Positions 1 to 7,412 are shown, counted from the first letter of the stretch. The stretch is DNA of 7,562 nt from Porphyromonadaceae bacterium UBA7207 (GCA_002490635.1 DKUJ01000043.1:27403-34964); one strand, 5' to 3'. Translations and numbers: made by a program. Notes: a model not told the origin generated them from the letters alone.

Positions 1-40
1 CAGGCAGCCGCTCTGTTGCTATGGGAGGATGAATAATCTG
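1..40. other. Left-edge flank, no identified gene
   Basis: No complete feature is visible in these 40 bases. In plus frame 1 the bases read as an open stretch of eleven codons (QAAALLLWEDE) ending in TAA at 34-36. This could be the tail of a convergent plus-strand gene ending 4 bases before the minus-strand stop at 41-43. Eleven codons cannot establish that. There is no clear hairpin with a T-run to end transcription from the minus-strand gene. Confidence 0.3.
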
Positions 41-2395
41 TTATTTAACCAGAATCTTTGTGGCAGTGTTTCCGCGACGTACAATATATACACCGGGGGT
101 GAGGGCATTGCCTTCCACGCGGATACCTTCGAGTGTGAAGTATTCGGCTGGAGCGTCGGCGGGATTCTCGACAACTATGTTGTCCACGCCGGTCTGTCCT
201 TTGTCGTACACCATTTCAATGCCGGGGATTTCCAGCTTGCCTGTCGATTTGGCCGCATCGCCAAGGCTGATGGTCAACGAAACGAATTCCAGTGGATATA
301 TGGCCGCGTCGTTAGTGTCGAACACATCGGACAGGCGCAGAGTCCATTCTGCGGGAGCGGCGGCGGGCAGTTCCTTATATGCCACGATGTCGCTCTTGGT
401 GCGGTTTGCCGCTGTGATGGTGAGGCTCAGCTGTGTGGGCATAGCCAATGCCGATGCAATGCGGATGCGCACGGCGTCGGGACGGGAAGGCATCAGTTTC
501 TTGTCGGTCAGGCGTATGTTGCTGCCGCGGGCGCTGCTACCCATTTTGTAGTCCAGGGTGAAGCCGTTTTCGAGAGGAGTGGTCTCGAGGGTCGATACAA
601 GGGTTTTCTTGAAATCCCATGCACTGTGGTCGGTTTCCACCGGCACGATGTTGCCTGCCGGCGATTCCACCTTTATGGTAAGGGATACTTCGGAAGTGCC
701 GTCGCGGCCTGTCATTGTGCAGGTGCCGTCGGCCACGGGTGTAACCACACCTTCAGCGTCGACTGTGGCCACTGCCACGTCGGAACTTTCCCAGCTGTAT
801 GCGACGGGGCTTACGGGAACCTTGGCGCCGAGCACTTCGGCCTCGAGCTCGATTGTATAGCTGCTGTGACCGTCGAGAAGCACTTCAGGCACACGGGGAG
901 CGACTTCGGTTTCGGTGATGTACACGGGAATGGTGGCCGCTTCGGCATTTCCGTACCTGGCGGTGAGCACACCGCTGGAGGTGCCGTTCGCCAGCAGCGA
1001 ATGTCCGTCGGAGATGATTTCGCCAAGCGATTCGGGGCAAGACAGGGTGTAATCCTTGAAGTCGTTGTCGATGAGCACGCCTGCGGCGTTGAAAGCGAAC
1101 ACACGCGGGGTGTAGAGACCCATGCGGGGCGCGTCGAAGCGCCAGTCGGCAAATGCCAGCGATGCCACCCGGGTATCGTTCACGTCACCGTCGACAGCAG
1201 CGAAGACACCGTTGCCCACGGAACGTTCGTTGCCGTCGGAGCAGGTGTTGCGCACGCCCAGAGCCGCGGTATACAAAGTCGATGAACCACCGCCGTCGAT
1301 GTTCACGCCTTCGTAAGCACCGGCGTAGAGAAGCATGTCGCCGAGCATGCCGGTGGTGACACCGCGCGAGGCTCCGCGACCGTCGATAACCATCATCACA
1401 ATGGTATTGCCGTCGGCGCTGACACCGATGCCGGTACGGGGATGACGCGCGGAGGCATCGCCGCGCTCGCCTTCGCTGTTGAGGTTCACACCGCCGCCGA
1501 TATTCTTGGGGTTGCCGCTGACAATTTCCATAGGACGGATTCTCTCGCCTTCGGGAGTCTCGATAACCTGGTCCATGGTCACGATGTCGCCCACGGAAAG
1601 TGTGCGGATGAATTCAGCGCCAGTGCCACGCCCCATGATCACGCAGCCGTCGGCTGGCACGGGCTTGTCGCCGGTGGATGTCACCTCGGAAGTGACTTCA
1701 AGACGGAAAGAGCCTCCGGAAATGAAGCTGTCGCCCTCCACGAGGCGTGCGGATACTTCGGCACACTTGCCTGCGAGATGTCCCTGGCAGGGCGATGTCC
1801 AGCCACGGGGCGTGTATAATGTCACTGCATTGTCGGGTGCTCCATCGACATTCACTGCACGGAAAGGCACAGTCTTGTCGCCGGAAGTGGCGGTGCCGTT
1901 GTGCCAGCTCAGACGGCAGACACGTGCAATGCCTTCGGCATCCACCGAGAACTGGTAGCCGGCGCCGCTGCTCTTGTAGGTTTCGCCATTCACGGCGGCG
2001 GAATATGTGGGAGTTCCCACCAGCGATGTGCCGTCGGTAGCCTTGCCGCCGGTGTAGTAGAAGTCGCCGTTGGTGCCGGCGAAGTACAGGCGGCTGTCGG
2101 TAGATTCAGCCTGCGCCATGGCCGATGTGCGGTTGGAGCCTGCGATTTTTCCACCGGGACATATAGTGCGGATGCTCACACCGGGAGTGGTGCGGTCGAC
2201 AGTAAGGTAGTAGATGTCCAGAGGATTGGCGCCGGAGAGGTGCAGCTGGGTCTGTGTGGTGCCGGGGCCGACTTTGGCATGAAAAAGAGTGTCGACAGTA
2301 AGCTCCTCGCCACCCAGAATCACCGTCGGTTTCTGGGCATGTACAGCCGAGAGCGACAAGCCGGCGAAAACCAGAAGTAATAGTTGTTTATTCAT
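41..2395 (-). CDS. Secreted phosphodiester glycosidase (NAGPA-type) with Ig-like domain and C-terminal tail
   Basis: This is a 784-residue exported protein of the phosphodiester glycosidase family (NAGPA / former DUF2233). The family includes the enzyme that removes GlcNAc from GlcNAc-1-phosphodiesters; the substrate here is unknown. Residues 1-20 form a signal peptide: MNK, a Leu-rich core, then cleavage after AVHA before Q21. The catalytic domain spans about residues 60-400. Family-typical motifs are NGDFY (109-113), RHPRTGIG (317-324), DGR (338-340), NIDGGGSST (365-373) and RSVGNG (391-396). Residues about 500-577 resemble a bacterial Ig-like (BIG2) domain, with SWESSD, ATVDAEGVVT and ADGTCT. 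Residues about 590-732 look like a beta-rich module I cannot name. The last 50 residues (GVDNI, then YFTLEGIRV and TPGVYIVRRG) resemble the C-terminal tails of secreted Bacteroidales proteins and may aid sorting or anchoring. An in-frame ATG at 2440 lies inside the predicted -7 element, and starting there would put 15 residues before the signal peptide. The start at 2395 is therefore preferred. The gene appears monocistronic. Confidence 0.88.
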   Translation of the reverse strand: MNKQLLLLVFAGLSLSAVHAQKPTVILGGEELTVDTLFHAKVGPGTTQTQLHLSGANPLDIYYLTVDRTTPGVSIRTICPGGKIAGSNRTSAMAQAESTDSRLYFAGTNGDFYYTGGKATDGTSLVGTPTYSAAVNGETYKSSGAGYQFSVDAEGIARVCRLSWHNGTATSGDKTVPFRAVNVDGAPDNAVTLYTPRGWTSPCQGHLAGKCAEVSARLVEGDSFISGGSFRLEVTSEVTSTGDKPVPADGCVIMGRGTGAEFIRTLSVGDIVTMDQVIETPEGERIRPMEIVSGNPKNIGGGVNLNSEGERGDASARHPRTGIGVSADGNTIVMMVIDGRGASRGVTTGMLGDMLLYAGAYEGVNIDGGGSSTLYTAALGVRNTCSDGNERSVGNGVFAAVDGDVNDTRVASLAFADWRFDAPRMGLYTPRVFAFNAAGVLIDNDFKDYTLSCPESLGEIISDGHSLLANGTSSGVLTARYGNAEAATIPVYITETEVAPRVPEVLLDGHSSYTIELEAEVLGAKVPVSPVAYSWESSDVAVATVDAEGVVTPVADGTCTMTGRDGTSEVSLTIKVESPAGNIVPVETDHSAWDFKKTLVSTLETTPLENGFTLDYKMGSSARGSNIRLTDKKLMPSRPDAVRIRIASALAMPTQLSLTITAANRTKSDIVAYKELPAAAPAEWTLRLSDVFDTNDAAIYPLEFVSLTISLGDAAKSTGKLEIPGIEMVYDKGQTGVDNIVVENPADAPAEYFTLEGIRVEGNALTPGVYIVRRGNTATKILVK

Positions 2396-2437
2396 GGATA
2401 AAATAGGGTATAGGATGTGTTTCAGTTGAATCAAGGT

Positions 2438-2469
2438 CAAAATTAGTCTTTTTTTGAGCTACTGCCAAA
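2438..2469 (-). promoter_or_regulatory. Predicted promoter of the phosphodiester glycosidase gene
   Basis: On the minus strand, TTTG (2469-2466) is followed after 20 bases by TAATTTTG (2445-2438). This matches the Bacteroidetes sigma-ABfr consensus of a -33 TTTG and a -7 TAnnTTTG. Transcription would begin near 2431, leaving a leader of about 35 AT-rich bases before the ATG at 2395. The match is from sequence only. The site overlaps the plus-strand promoter at 2453-2483. Confidence 0.6.
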
Positions 2470-2483
2470 TTTTTGTATTTTTG
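2453..2483 (+). promoter_or_regulatory. Predicted promoter of the smORF-dxs-trkA-trkH operon
   Basis: TTTG (2453-2456), a 19-base spacer and TATTTTTG (2476-2483) match the Bacteroidetes -33/-7 consensus. Transcription should begin near 2490, giving a leader of about 20 bases before the ATG at 2510. No other good promoter is needed downstream, because the genes abut or overlap. The -33 element lies within the spacer of the opposing minus-strand promoter. Confidence 0.6.
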
Positions 2484-2509
2484 TCCCTTAGTAAACGCAT
2501 GAGGCAAGT

Positions 2510-2677
2510 ATGAAAAAAGGAACAATAGCAAGGTTCGTGGTCCTGGGAGTGCTGTGGCTGGGCTTGTGCTGCTACATGCTGGCACACGCTCAGGTGACTC
2601 TGTACACCGTATTTGTGATTGTCGCTTCTGCGATTATCATTTTTGTACCTATGTATAAGAAATACATAAAGAAATGA
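2510..2677 (+). CDS. Small two-helix membrane protein, unknown function
   Basis: This short reading frame encodes 55 residues and I do not recognise it. It begins MKKGTIARF, followed by a hydrophobic segment (about residues 9-25) and a second one (about 31-47, LYTVFVIVASAIIIFVP). It ends in a basic tail, YKKYIKK. The positive charges at both ends suggest a helical hairpin with N- and C-termini in the cytoplasm. The first segment ends in AHA-Q (26-28), which resembles a signal peptidase I site, so cleavage leaving one helix is an alternative. A GAGG at 2501-2504, five bases before the ATG, could serve as a modest ribosome binding site. The predicted promoter lies just upstream. The TGA stop (2675-2677) overlaps the dxs ATG (2674-2676) in an ATGA, implying translational coupling. 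Promoter placement, coupling and the charge/hydrophobicity pattern support a real gene. No function can be assigned. Confidence 0.72.
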   Translation: MKKGTIARFVVLGVLWLGLCCYMLAHAQVTLYTVFVIVASAIIIFVPMYKKYIKK

Positions 2678-4587
2678 GCGAACGGCCACATACTCCGCTT
2701 CTGGATTCCATATCCTCTCCAGAGGATCTTCGTCGGCTCCCCGTTGAGCGCCTTCCCGAACTGTGCTCCGAGATTCGCCGCTTCCTCATCGCCAGCCTCT
2801 CGGACAACCCCGGACACTTCGCCTCGAGCATGGGTTCGGTGGAACTCACCGTAGCACTGCACTACGTATTCGACACCCCCCGCGACCGTCTGGTATGGGA
2901 CGTAGGCCACCAGGCATATGCCCACAAACTGCTGACAGGTCGCCGCGAGGCTTTCGCCGGCAACCGACGCAAGGACGGCATCAGCGGATTCCCGAACCCG
3001 GGAGAAAGCGATTACGACACCTTTTCCGCCGGACATGCATCCAACTCCATATCGGCGGCGCTGGGAATGGCGATAGCCTCCAAGCTCAAAGGTGAACAGC
3101 CCGAACGCAATGTCGTGGCAATAGTAGGCGACGCCTCCATAAGCGGCGGCCTCGCATTCGAAGGAATAAACAACGCCGCCAACACCGACAACAACCTGCT
3201 CATTGTCCTTAACGACAACGACATGAGCATCGACAACAACGTCGGCGCCCTCAACCACTACCTCACACACCTTACCACCTCCCCGACCTACAACACCCTC
3301 CGCTACAAGGCATACAAGCTGCTCAAGAAGCTGCATATCGCCAGCGAGAGCCGCCGGGGCGCCGTGTTGCGGTTCAACAACAGCCTCAAAAGCCTGCTCA
3401 CAAGACAGCAGAACATCTTCGAAGGGCTTAACATAAGATATCTCGGACCGTTCGACGGACACGACGTAGAAGGTATCGTGCGGGTGCTCACCGACATACG
3501 CGACATGAAAGGCCCGCGCCTGCTGCACCTGCGCACCATAAAGGGAAAAGGCTACGCTCCCGCCGAGGCAGACCCGGCATCGTGGCATGCTCCGGGAAAA
3601 TTCGACCCGGCCACAGGCCGAAGGAGCGCAGGTGCCGAAGGCTCGCCGCTCAAGTACCAGGACGTGTTCGGCAACACCCTGCTTGAACTTGCCAGAGCCG
3701 ACGGCAGCATAGTTGCCATCACGGCGGCCATGAGTTCCGGAACATCAGTGGCCACCATGCAGGCACAGATTCCCGAGCGCGTGTTCGACGTGGGCATATC
3801 AGAAGGCCACGCCGTAACCTTCGCAGGCGGTCTGGCAAAAGAAGGCATGAAACCGTTCGTAGCCATATACTCGAGCTTCCTGCAACGCGCCTACGACCAT
3901 ATATTCCACGATGTCGCCCTCATGGGACTGCCCGTGACTTTCTGCATCGACCGCGCCGGGCTTGTAGGCGAGGACGGCGCCACACACCACGGGGCCTACG
4001 ACATGGCCTATCTGCGCACAATTCCAGGCATGACAATCGCCGCCCCGCGCAACGAGCACGCCCTCCGCAACCTCATGTACACGGCCGCCACCACCGCACA
4101 CGGCCCGATGGCCATCCGGTATCCACGCGGAACCGGACGCAACCCGCAGTGGCGCAACGAAATGACAACCGTAGAGATTGGCCGCGGCACCTGCCTGCGT
4201 GAGGGAGCCGACGTGGCCGTGCTCACCATAGGCCCCGTGGCCGACGATGCCCTGCAGGCAGCCGAAGAAGCCGCCGCCAAAGGCGTGGAAGCCGCAGTCT
4301 ACGACATGCAGTTCATAAAACCCATCGACACTTCCATACTTGAAAAGGTGGCCGCCTCCGGCCGCCCCGTGATAACCGTCGAGGACGGCTGTGCCACCGG
4401 AGGCCTCGCCGGCGCCGTGGCAGAATGGTTCGCCGCCAACGCGCCTGCGGTAACAGTGACTCCAATGGGCATCCCCGACCGATTCATACCCCAGGCAAGC
4501 CCCGCACAACAGCACGCCATGTGCGGCTTCGACCATGAGTCCATTGCCAAGGCAATTATGGAATCCGCCAACAAAAGCAGACAATGA
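2674..4587 (+). CDS. dxs: 1-deoxy-D-xylulose-5-phosphate synthase
   Basis: DXS is a cytosolic, thiamine diphosphate-dependent enzyme. It condenses pyruvate with glyceraldehyde 3-phosphate to give 1-deoxy-D-xylulose 5-phosphate, the first step of MEP isoprenoid synthesis and a precursor for thiamine and pyridoxal phosphate. The 637 residues fit the family (E. coli about 620). Recognisable elements in order are PGHFAS (46-51, His48), WDVGHQAYAHK (75-85) and FSAGHASNSISAALG (117-131). The diphosphate/metal site follows at GDASISGG (152-159) and LNDNDMSI (179-186). Next come YLGPFDGHD (256-264) and KGKGYAPAE (290-298). The pyrimidine-domain motif DVGISEGHAVTF (372-383) carries catalytic Glu377. 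Arg405 (FLQRAYD) and His438 (DGATHHGAYD) match E. coli Arg398 and His431 at a constant offset of seven. The C-terminal transketolase domain is at about 505-630. The N-terminus aligns with E. coli DXS from the first residues, supporting this start. It overlaps the small gene upstream and trkA downstream, each by ATGA. GDAS replaces the usual GDGA and SEGH the usual AEQH, probably Bacteroidetes variants rather than defects. Confidence 0.97.
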   Translation: MSERPHTPLLDSISSPEDLRRLPVERLPELCSEIRRFLIASLSDNPGHFASSMGSVELTVALHYVFDTPRDRLVWDVGHQAYAHKLLTGRREAFAGNRRKDGISGFPNPGESDYDTFSAGHASNSISAALGMAIASKLKGEQPERNVVAIVGDASISGGLAFEGINNAANTDNNLLIVLNDNDMSIDNNVGALNHYLTHLTTSPTYNTLRYKAYKLLKKLHIASESRRGAVLRFNNSLKSLLTRQQNIFEGLNIRYLGPFDGHDVEGIVRVLTDIRDMKGPRLLHLRTIKGKGYAPAEADPASWHAPGKFDPATGRRSAGAEGSPLKYQDVFGNTLLELARADGSIVAITAAMSSGTSVATMQAQIPERVFDVGISEGHAVTFAGGLAKEGMKPFVAIYSSFLQRAYDHIFHDVALMGLPVTFCIDRAGLVGEDGATHHGAYDMAYLRTIPGMTIAAPRNEHALRNLMYTAATTAHGPMAIRYPRGTGRNPQWRNEMTTVEIGRGTCLREGADVAVLTIGPVADDALQAAEEAAAKGVEAAVYDMQFIKPIDTSILEKVAASGRPVITVEDGCATGGLAGAVAEWFAANAPAVTVTPMGIPDRFIPQASPAQQHAMCGFDHESIAKAIMESANKSRQ

Positions 4588-5918
4588 GAATAATCATAGC
4601 CGGTTCCGGCGAAGTGGGCTCGCACCTTGCGAAGCTCCTCAGCAACGAGGAACAGGACATAACCGTAGTGGACAGCAATGCCGAACGACTGGCATGGCTC
4701 GACTCCAACTACAACCTGATGACAGTTCTCGGCAGCCCGATATCCTTCGCTTCCCTGCGCGAGGCCGGAGCCGGCAACTGCGACCTGTTCATTGCCGTGA
4801 CACCCTACGAGAGCAACAACATCGTGGCCTGCTCGATTGCCAAGAACCTCGGAGCGGCACGCACCGTGGCGCGTATCGACACCTACGAATTCATGAACCC
4901 GGCCAACACCGCCCACGTGAACCACATAGGCGTTGACCGGGTGATATACCCCGAACACCTCGCCGCCGAGGAGATAATCACCTCCATGCGCCACTCATGG
5001 GCACGGAACTGGTTCGAGCTGCACAACGGAAAGATTATCCTCGCAGGAGTCAAACTCCGCCAGGGAGCACCCCTGGTGGGCATGCACCTGAAGGATTTCG
5101 CCTACGGCAACCGCCACTTCCACGTTTCGGCCATCAAGCGAAACCACGAAACCATCATACCCCGCGGCGACGACTGCATGCTCGAAGGCGACATACTCTA
5201 CTTCACCACCACCGGAGAGTTCGTGGACGAACTGCCCCGGATGTGCGGCAAAAACGTGCACCGCATCCGCAAGGTACTCATTATGGGTGCGTCGAAAATG
5301 GCCATACGCCTGATAAACCTCGCCGGCGAACACTTCAAATTCAAAATAATAGAACCGGATATCGAAGTGTGCCGCAAACTGCCGCAGAAATGCAGCCACT
5401 GCGAAATAATCCACGGCGACGCCCGCGACACCGACCTGCTCGCAGAAATAGGCATCGACGAATACGACGCCTTCGCCGCGCTCACCGACAGTTCCGAGGC
5501 AAATATCCTCACATGCCTAACCGCCAAGGAGATGGGCATCCGAAAAACAATAGCCAACGTAGAAAACATACAGTTCATCTCCCAGGCCGAAAACCTGAAC
5601 ATAGGCATGGTGGTGAACAAGAAACTCCTCGCCTCGAGCACGATATTCCAGATATTGCTCGACACCGACTCCTCCACATCGAAATGCCTGGCGCTCGCCG
5701 ACGCCGAAGTGGCCGAACTCGATGTCCGCCCTGGCTCGAAAGTGGCGGGAATACCCGTGAAACACCTCAAACTGTCCCGACAGATGACCATGGCCGGACT
5801 CATCCGCGACAACAAGGGAATGCTCATCAACGGCGACACCATTCTCGTTCCGGGCGACCATGTGCTCGTGTTCTGCCTCTCGGGGGCGCTGCACAAAGTC
5901 GAAAAACTTTTCAGCTGA
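4584..5918 (+). CDS. trkA: Trk K+ uptake system NAD-binding regulatory subunit
   Basis: TrkA is the peripheral cytosolic subunit that binds nucleotides and gates the TrkH K+ pore. The 444 residues are close to the E. coli length (458) and show the duplicated RCK layout. The first Rossmann domain (about 1-118) has GSGEVG at 7-12 and the acidic residue Asp30 at the end of beta-2 (TVVDSN). The first RCK-C domain covers about 145-215 (GAPLVGMHL, then LEGDILYF). The second Rossmann domain (about 228-345) has GASKMA at 235-240 and Glu257. The second RCK-C domain covers about 370-444, with RPGSKVAGIPV and VPGDHVLVF. The second glycine motif lacks its third glycine (Ala240), so nucleotide binding there may be weak or altered. 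The start ATG overlaps the dxs stop by four bases. No Shine-Dalgarno is evident, so translation probably couples to dxs. trkH follows after 12 bases, which fits a subunit pair made together. Confidence 0.95.
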   Translation: MRIIIAGSGEVGSHLAKLLSNEEQDITVVDSNAERLAWLDSNYNLMTVLGSPISFASLREAGAGNCDLFIAVTPYESNNIVACSIAKNLGAARTVARIDTYEFMNPANTAHVNHIGVDRVIYPEHLAAEEIITSMRHSWARNWFELHNGKIILAGVKLRQGAPLVGMHLKDFAYGNRHFHVSAIKRNHETIIPRGDDCMLEGDILYFTTTGEFVDELPRMCGKNVHRIRKVLIMGASKMAIRLINLAGEHFKFKIIEPDIEVCRKLPQKCSHCEIIHGDARDTDLLAEIGIDEYDAFAALTDSSEANILTCLTAKEMGIRKTIANVENIQFISQAENLNIGMVVNKKLLASSTIFQILLDTDSSTSKCLALADAEVAELDVRPGSKVAGIPVKHLKLSRQMTMAGLIRDNKGMLINGDTILVPGDHVLVFCLSGALHKVEKLFS

Positions 5919-5930
5919 ACAACAACCGCC

Positions 5931-7412
5931 ATGTTCAAGAAAATCGACCGCAGCCTGGTAAACCTACCAATGATCCAGCGCATCATCGGATGGCTGCTGT
6001 GCATAGAAGCCGCCTTCCTTCTGTTTCCCATGGCCGCATGCCTGATATACCACGAAACAGACTGGCAGGCATTCGCCATCACCTCGGGAGTCACACTTCT
6101 GGCAGGACTTCTGGCCACAAACACATCGCGCCCCAAACACACACACATGGGAAAACGCGACGGCTACCTGCTCACGGCCTCCGTCTGGATAGTGCTGTCG
6201 CTGTTCGGACTGCTCCCCTTCATGCTGTGCTCCCGACCCATAGGAATATCCGACGCATTCTTCGAAGCCGTATCCGGATTCACCACCACCGGCGCATCCA
6301 TCCTTCCCAGCGTCGACGGAATGGGCCATGGAATCCACCTGTGGAGAGCCTTGATGCAGTGGATCGGCGGCATGGGAATCATCCTGTTCACACTCGCGGT
6401 TGTGCCCCTGCTGAACCACTCGGGAGGCATGCAGATGTTCAACGCCGAAGTCACAGGCATAACACACGATAAAATCCGCCCGCGCATAAGCCAGACAGCC
6501 AAAAGCCTGTGGGCAATCTATATAGCGCTCACAGTGGTCCTCATACTCCTTCTGTGGGCCGGGCCGATGACACTCTTCGAAAGCATCTGCCACGCCTTCG
6601 GCGCAATATCCACCGGCGGATACACCACCCACGACTCAGGCATAGGGGCTTGGAACGAATCGGTATATATAAAAGTCGTGCTCATCGTCTTCATGTTCCT
6701 CGGAGGTGTGAACTTCGGACTAATCTTCAAAGCCGCTCACGGCGACTTCAAAGCCCTGCGCACCAACGACGTGCTGCACGCCTACATAGGCGTGATTCTG
6801 GTAATGCTGCTGCTGTTCGGCATCACGATCGTCTACCGCGGCCAGATGTACTCGTGGGTCGACGTAACCATCGACCCCCTGTTCCAGATAGTAAGTACGA
6901 TAACATCCACCGGCTTCACAGTCACCAACTTTGAGGCATGGGGCCCGCTGGTGCTCGCCCTCACATTCGTGTTGATGTTCTCCGGAGCATGCGCCGGCAG
7001 CACAAGCGGCGGTGCCAAAATCGACCGCGTGCTGTATCTGGTAAAGAACGCCCGCAACGAGCTCTACCGCTGCATCCACCCCAACGCCATACTCAGCGTA
7101 AAAGTCAGCGACAAAGTAATCAGCCCGGAAATCGTCACCAAGGTAATAGCCTTCCTGTGCATATACATGATGCTCATGGTCGCCGGAGGAACCGTGCTCG
7201 CGGCAATGGGTGTGCCCATCATCGACGCCTTCTTCTCAGCCTTTTCATGCATCAGCAACACAGGCCTGGGAGCCGGTGTCACCGGATTCGGCGGAGGCTA
7301 CGACATCCTGCCCGACACCGCAAAATGGGTTCTCAGCCTGCTCATGATAATCGGACGCCTGGAAATCTTCACAGTGCTTGTTCTGTTCACGCCATCCTTC
7401 TGGCACCGCTGA
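5931..7412 (+). CDS. trkH: Trk K+ uptake system pore subunit
   Basis: TrkH is the inner-membrane, K+-conducting subunit of the Trk system, working with TrkA. The 493 residues match the family (E. coli 483). The protein is strongly hydrophobic with four repeated helix-pore-helix units. All four selectivity-filter loops are visible: SGFTTTGAS (115-123), AISTGGYTTH (225-234), TITSTGFT (323-330) and CISNTGLGAG (440-449), each with the filter glycine. QWIGGMGIILF (143-153) and SGACAGSTSGGAKIDR (351-366) are typical; the latter matches the intramembrane gating-loop region of the third repeat. GRLEIFTVLVLF (475-486) near the C-terminus includes the conserved Arg476 reported near the ion path in this family. 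The gene looks intact with a normal C-terminus. It is the last gene of the operon, 12 bases after trkA, with no Shine-Dalgarno in the gap. No clear intrinsic terminator follows. Confidence 0.96.
   Translation: MFKKIDRSLVNLPMIQRIIGWLLCIEAAFLLFPMAACLIYHETDWQAFAITSGVTLLAGLLATNTSRPKHTHMGKRDGYLLTASVWIVLSLFGLLPFMLCSRPIGISDAFFEAVSGFTTTGASILPSVDGMGHGIHLWRALMQWIGGMGIILFTLAVVPLLNHSGGMQMFNAEVTGITHDKIRPRISQTAKSLWAIYIALTVVLILLLWAGPMTLFESICHAFGAISTGGYTTHDSGIGAWNESVYIKVVLIVFMFLGGVNFGLIFKAAHGDFKALRTNDVLHAYIGVILVMLLLFGITIVYRGQMYSWVDVTIDPLFQIVSTITSTGFTVTNFEAWGPLVLALTFVLMFSGACAGSTSGGAKIDRVLYLVKNARNELYRCIHPNAILSVKVSDKVISPEIVTKVIAFLCIYMMLMVAGGTVLAAMGVPIIDAFFSAFSCISNTGLGAGVTGFGGGYDILPDTAKWVLSLLMIIGRLEIFTVLVLFTPSFWHR

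Noticed and set aside
29..1285. 418-codon plus-strand open frame opposite the phosphodiester glycosidase gene
   Set aside because: The minus strand here encodes clear family motifs and a signal peptide. The plus frame gives a Cys/His/Gly-rich product without recognisable domains, as expected for an antisense shadow in GC-rich coding DNA.
2388..2585. 65-codon minus-strand frame in the divergent region
   Set aside because: It crosses both promoters and overlaps the small membrane gene. It has no promoter of its own and an unremarkable composition.
2590..3588. 332-codon minus-strand frame opposite dxs and the small gene
   Set aside because: It lies opposite the conserved DXS N-terminal domain, has no domain signature and would lack a promoter.
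3799..4584. 261-codon minus-strand frame opposite the dxs 3' half
   Set aside because: It is a Gly/His/Cys-rich antisense shadow of the transketolase C-terminal region with no supporting signals.
5198..6148. 316-codon minus-strand frame opposite trkA/trkH
   Set aside because: It is antisense to two well-supported genes, with a Ser/Arg/Met-rich composition and no recognisable motif or promoter.
4997..6472. 491-codon plus-strand frame across trkA and trkH
   Set aside because: The product is dominated by Arg, His and Pro, typical of a shifted frame in GC-rich genes. trkA and trkH are intact in their own frames.
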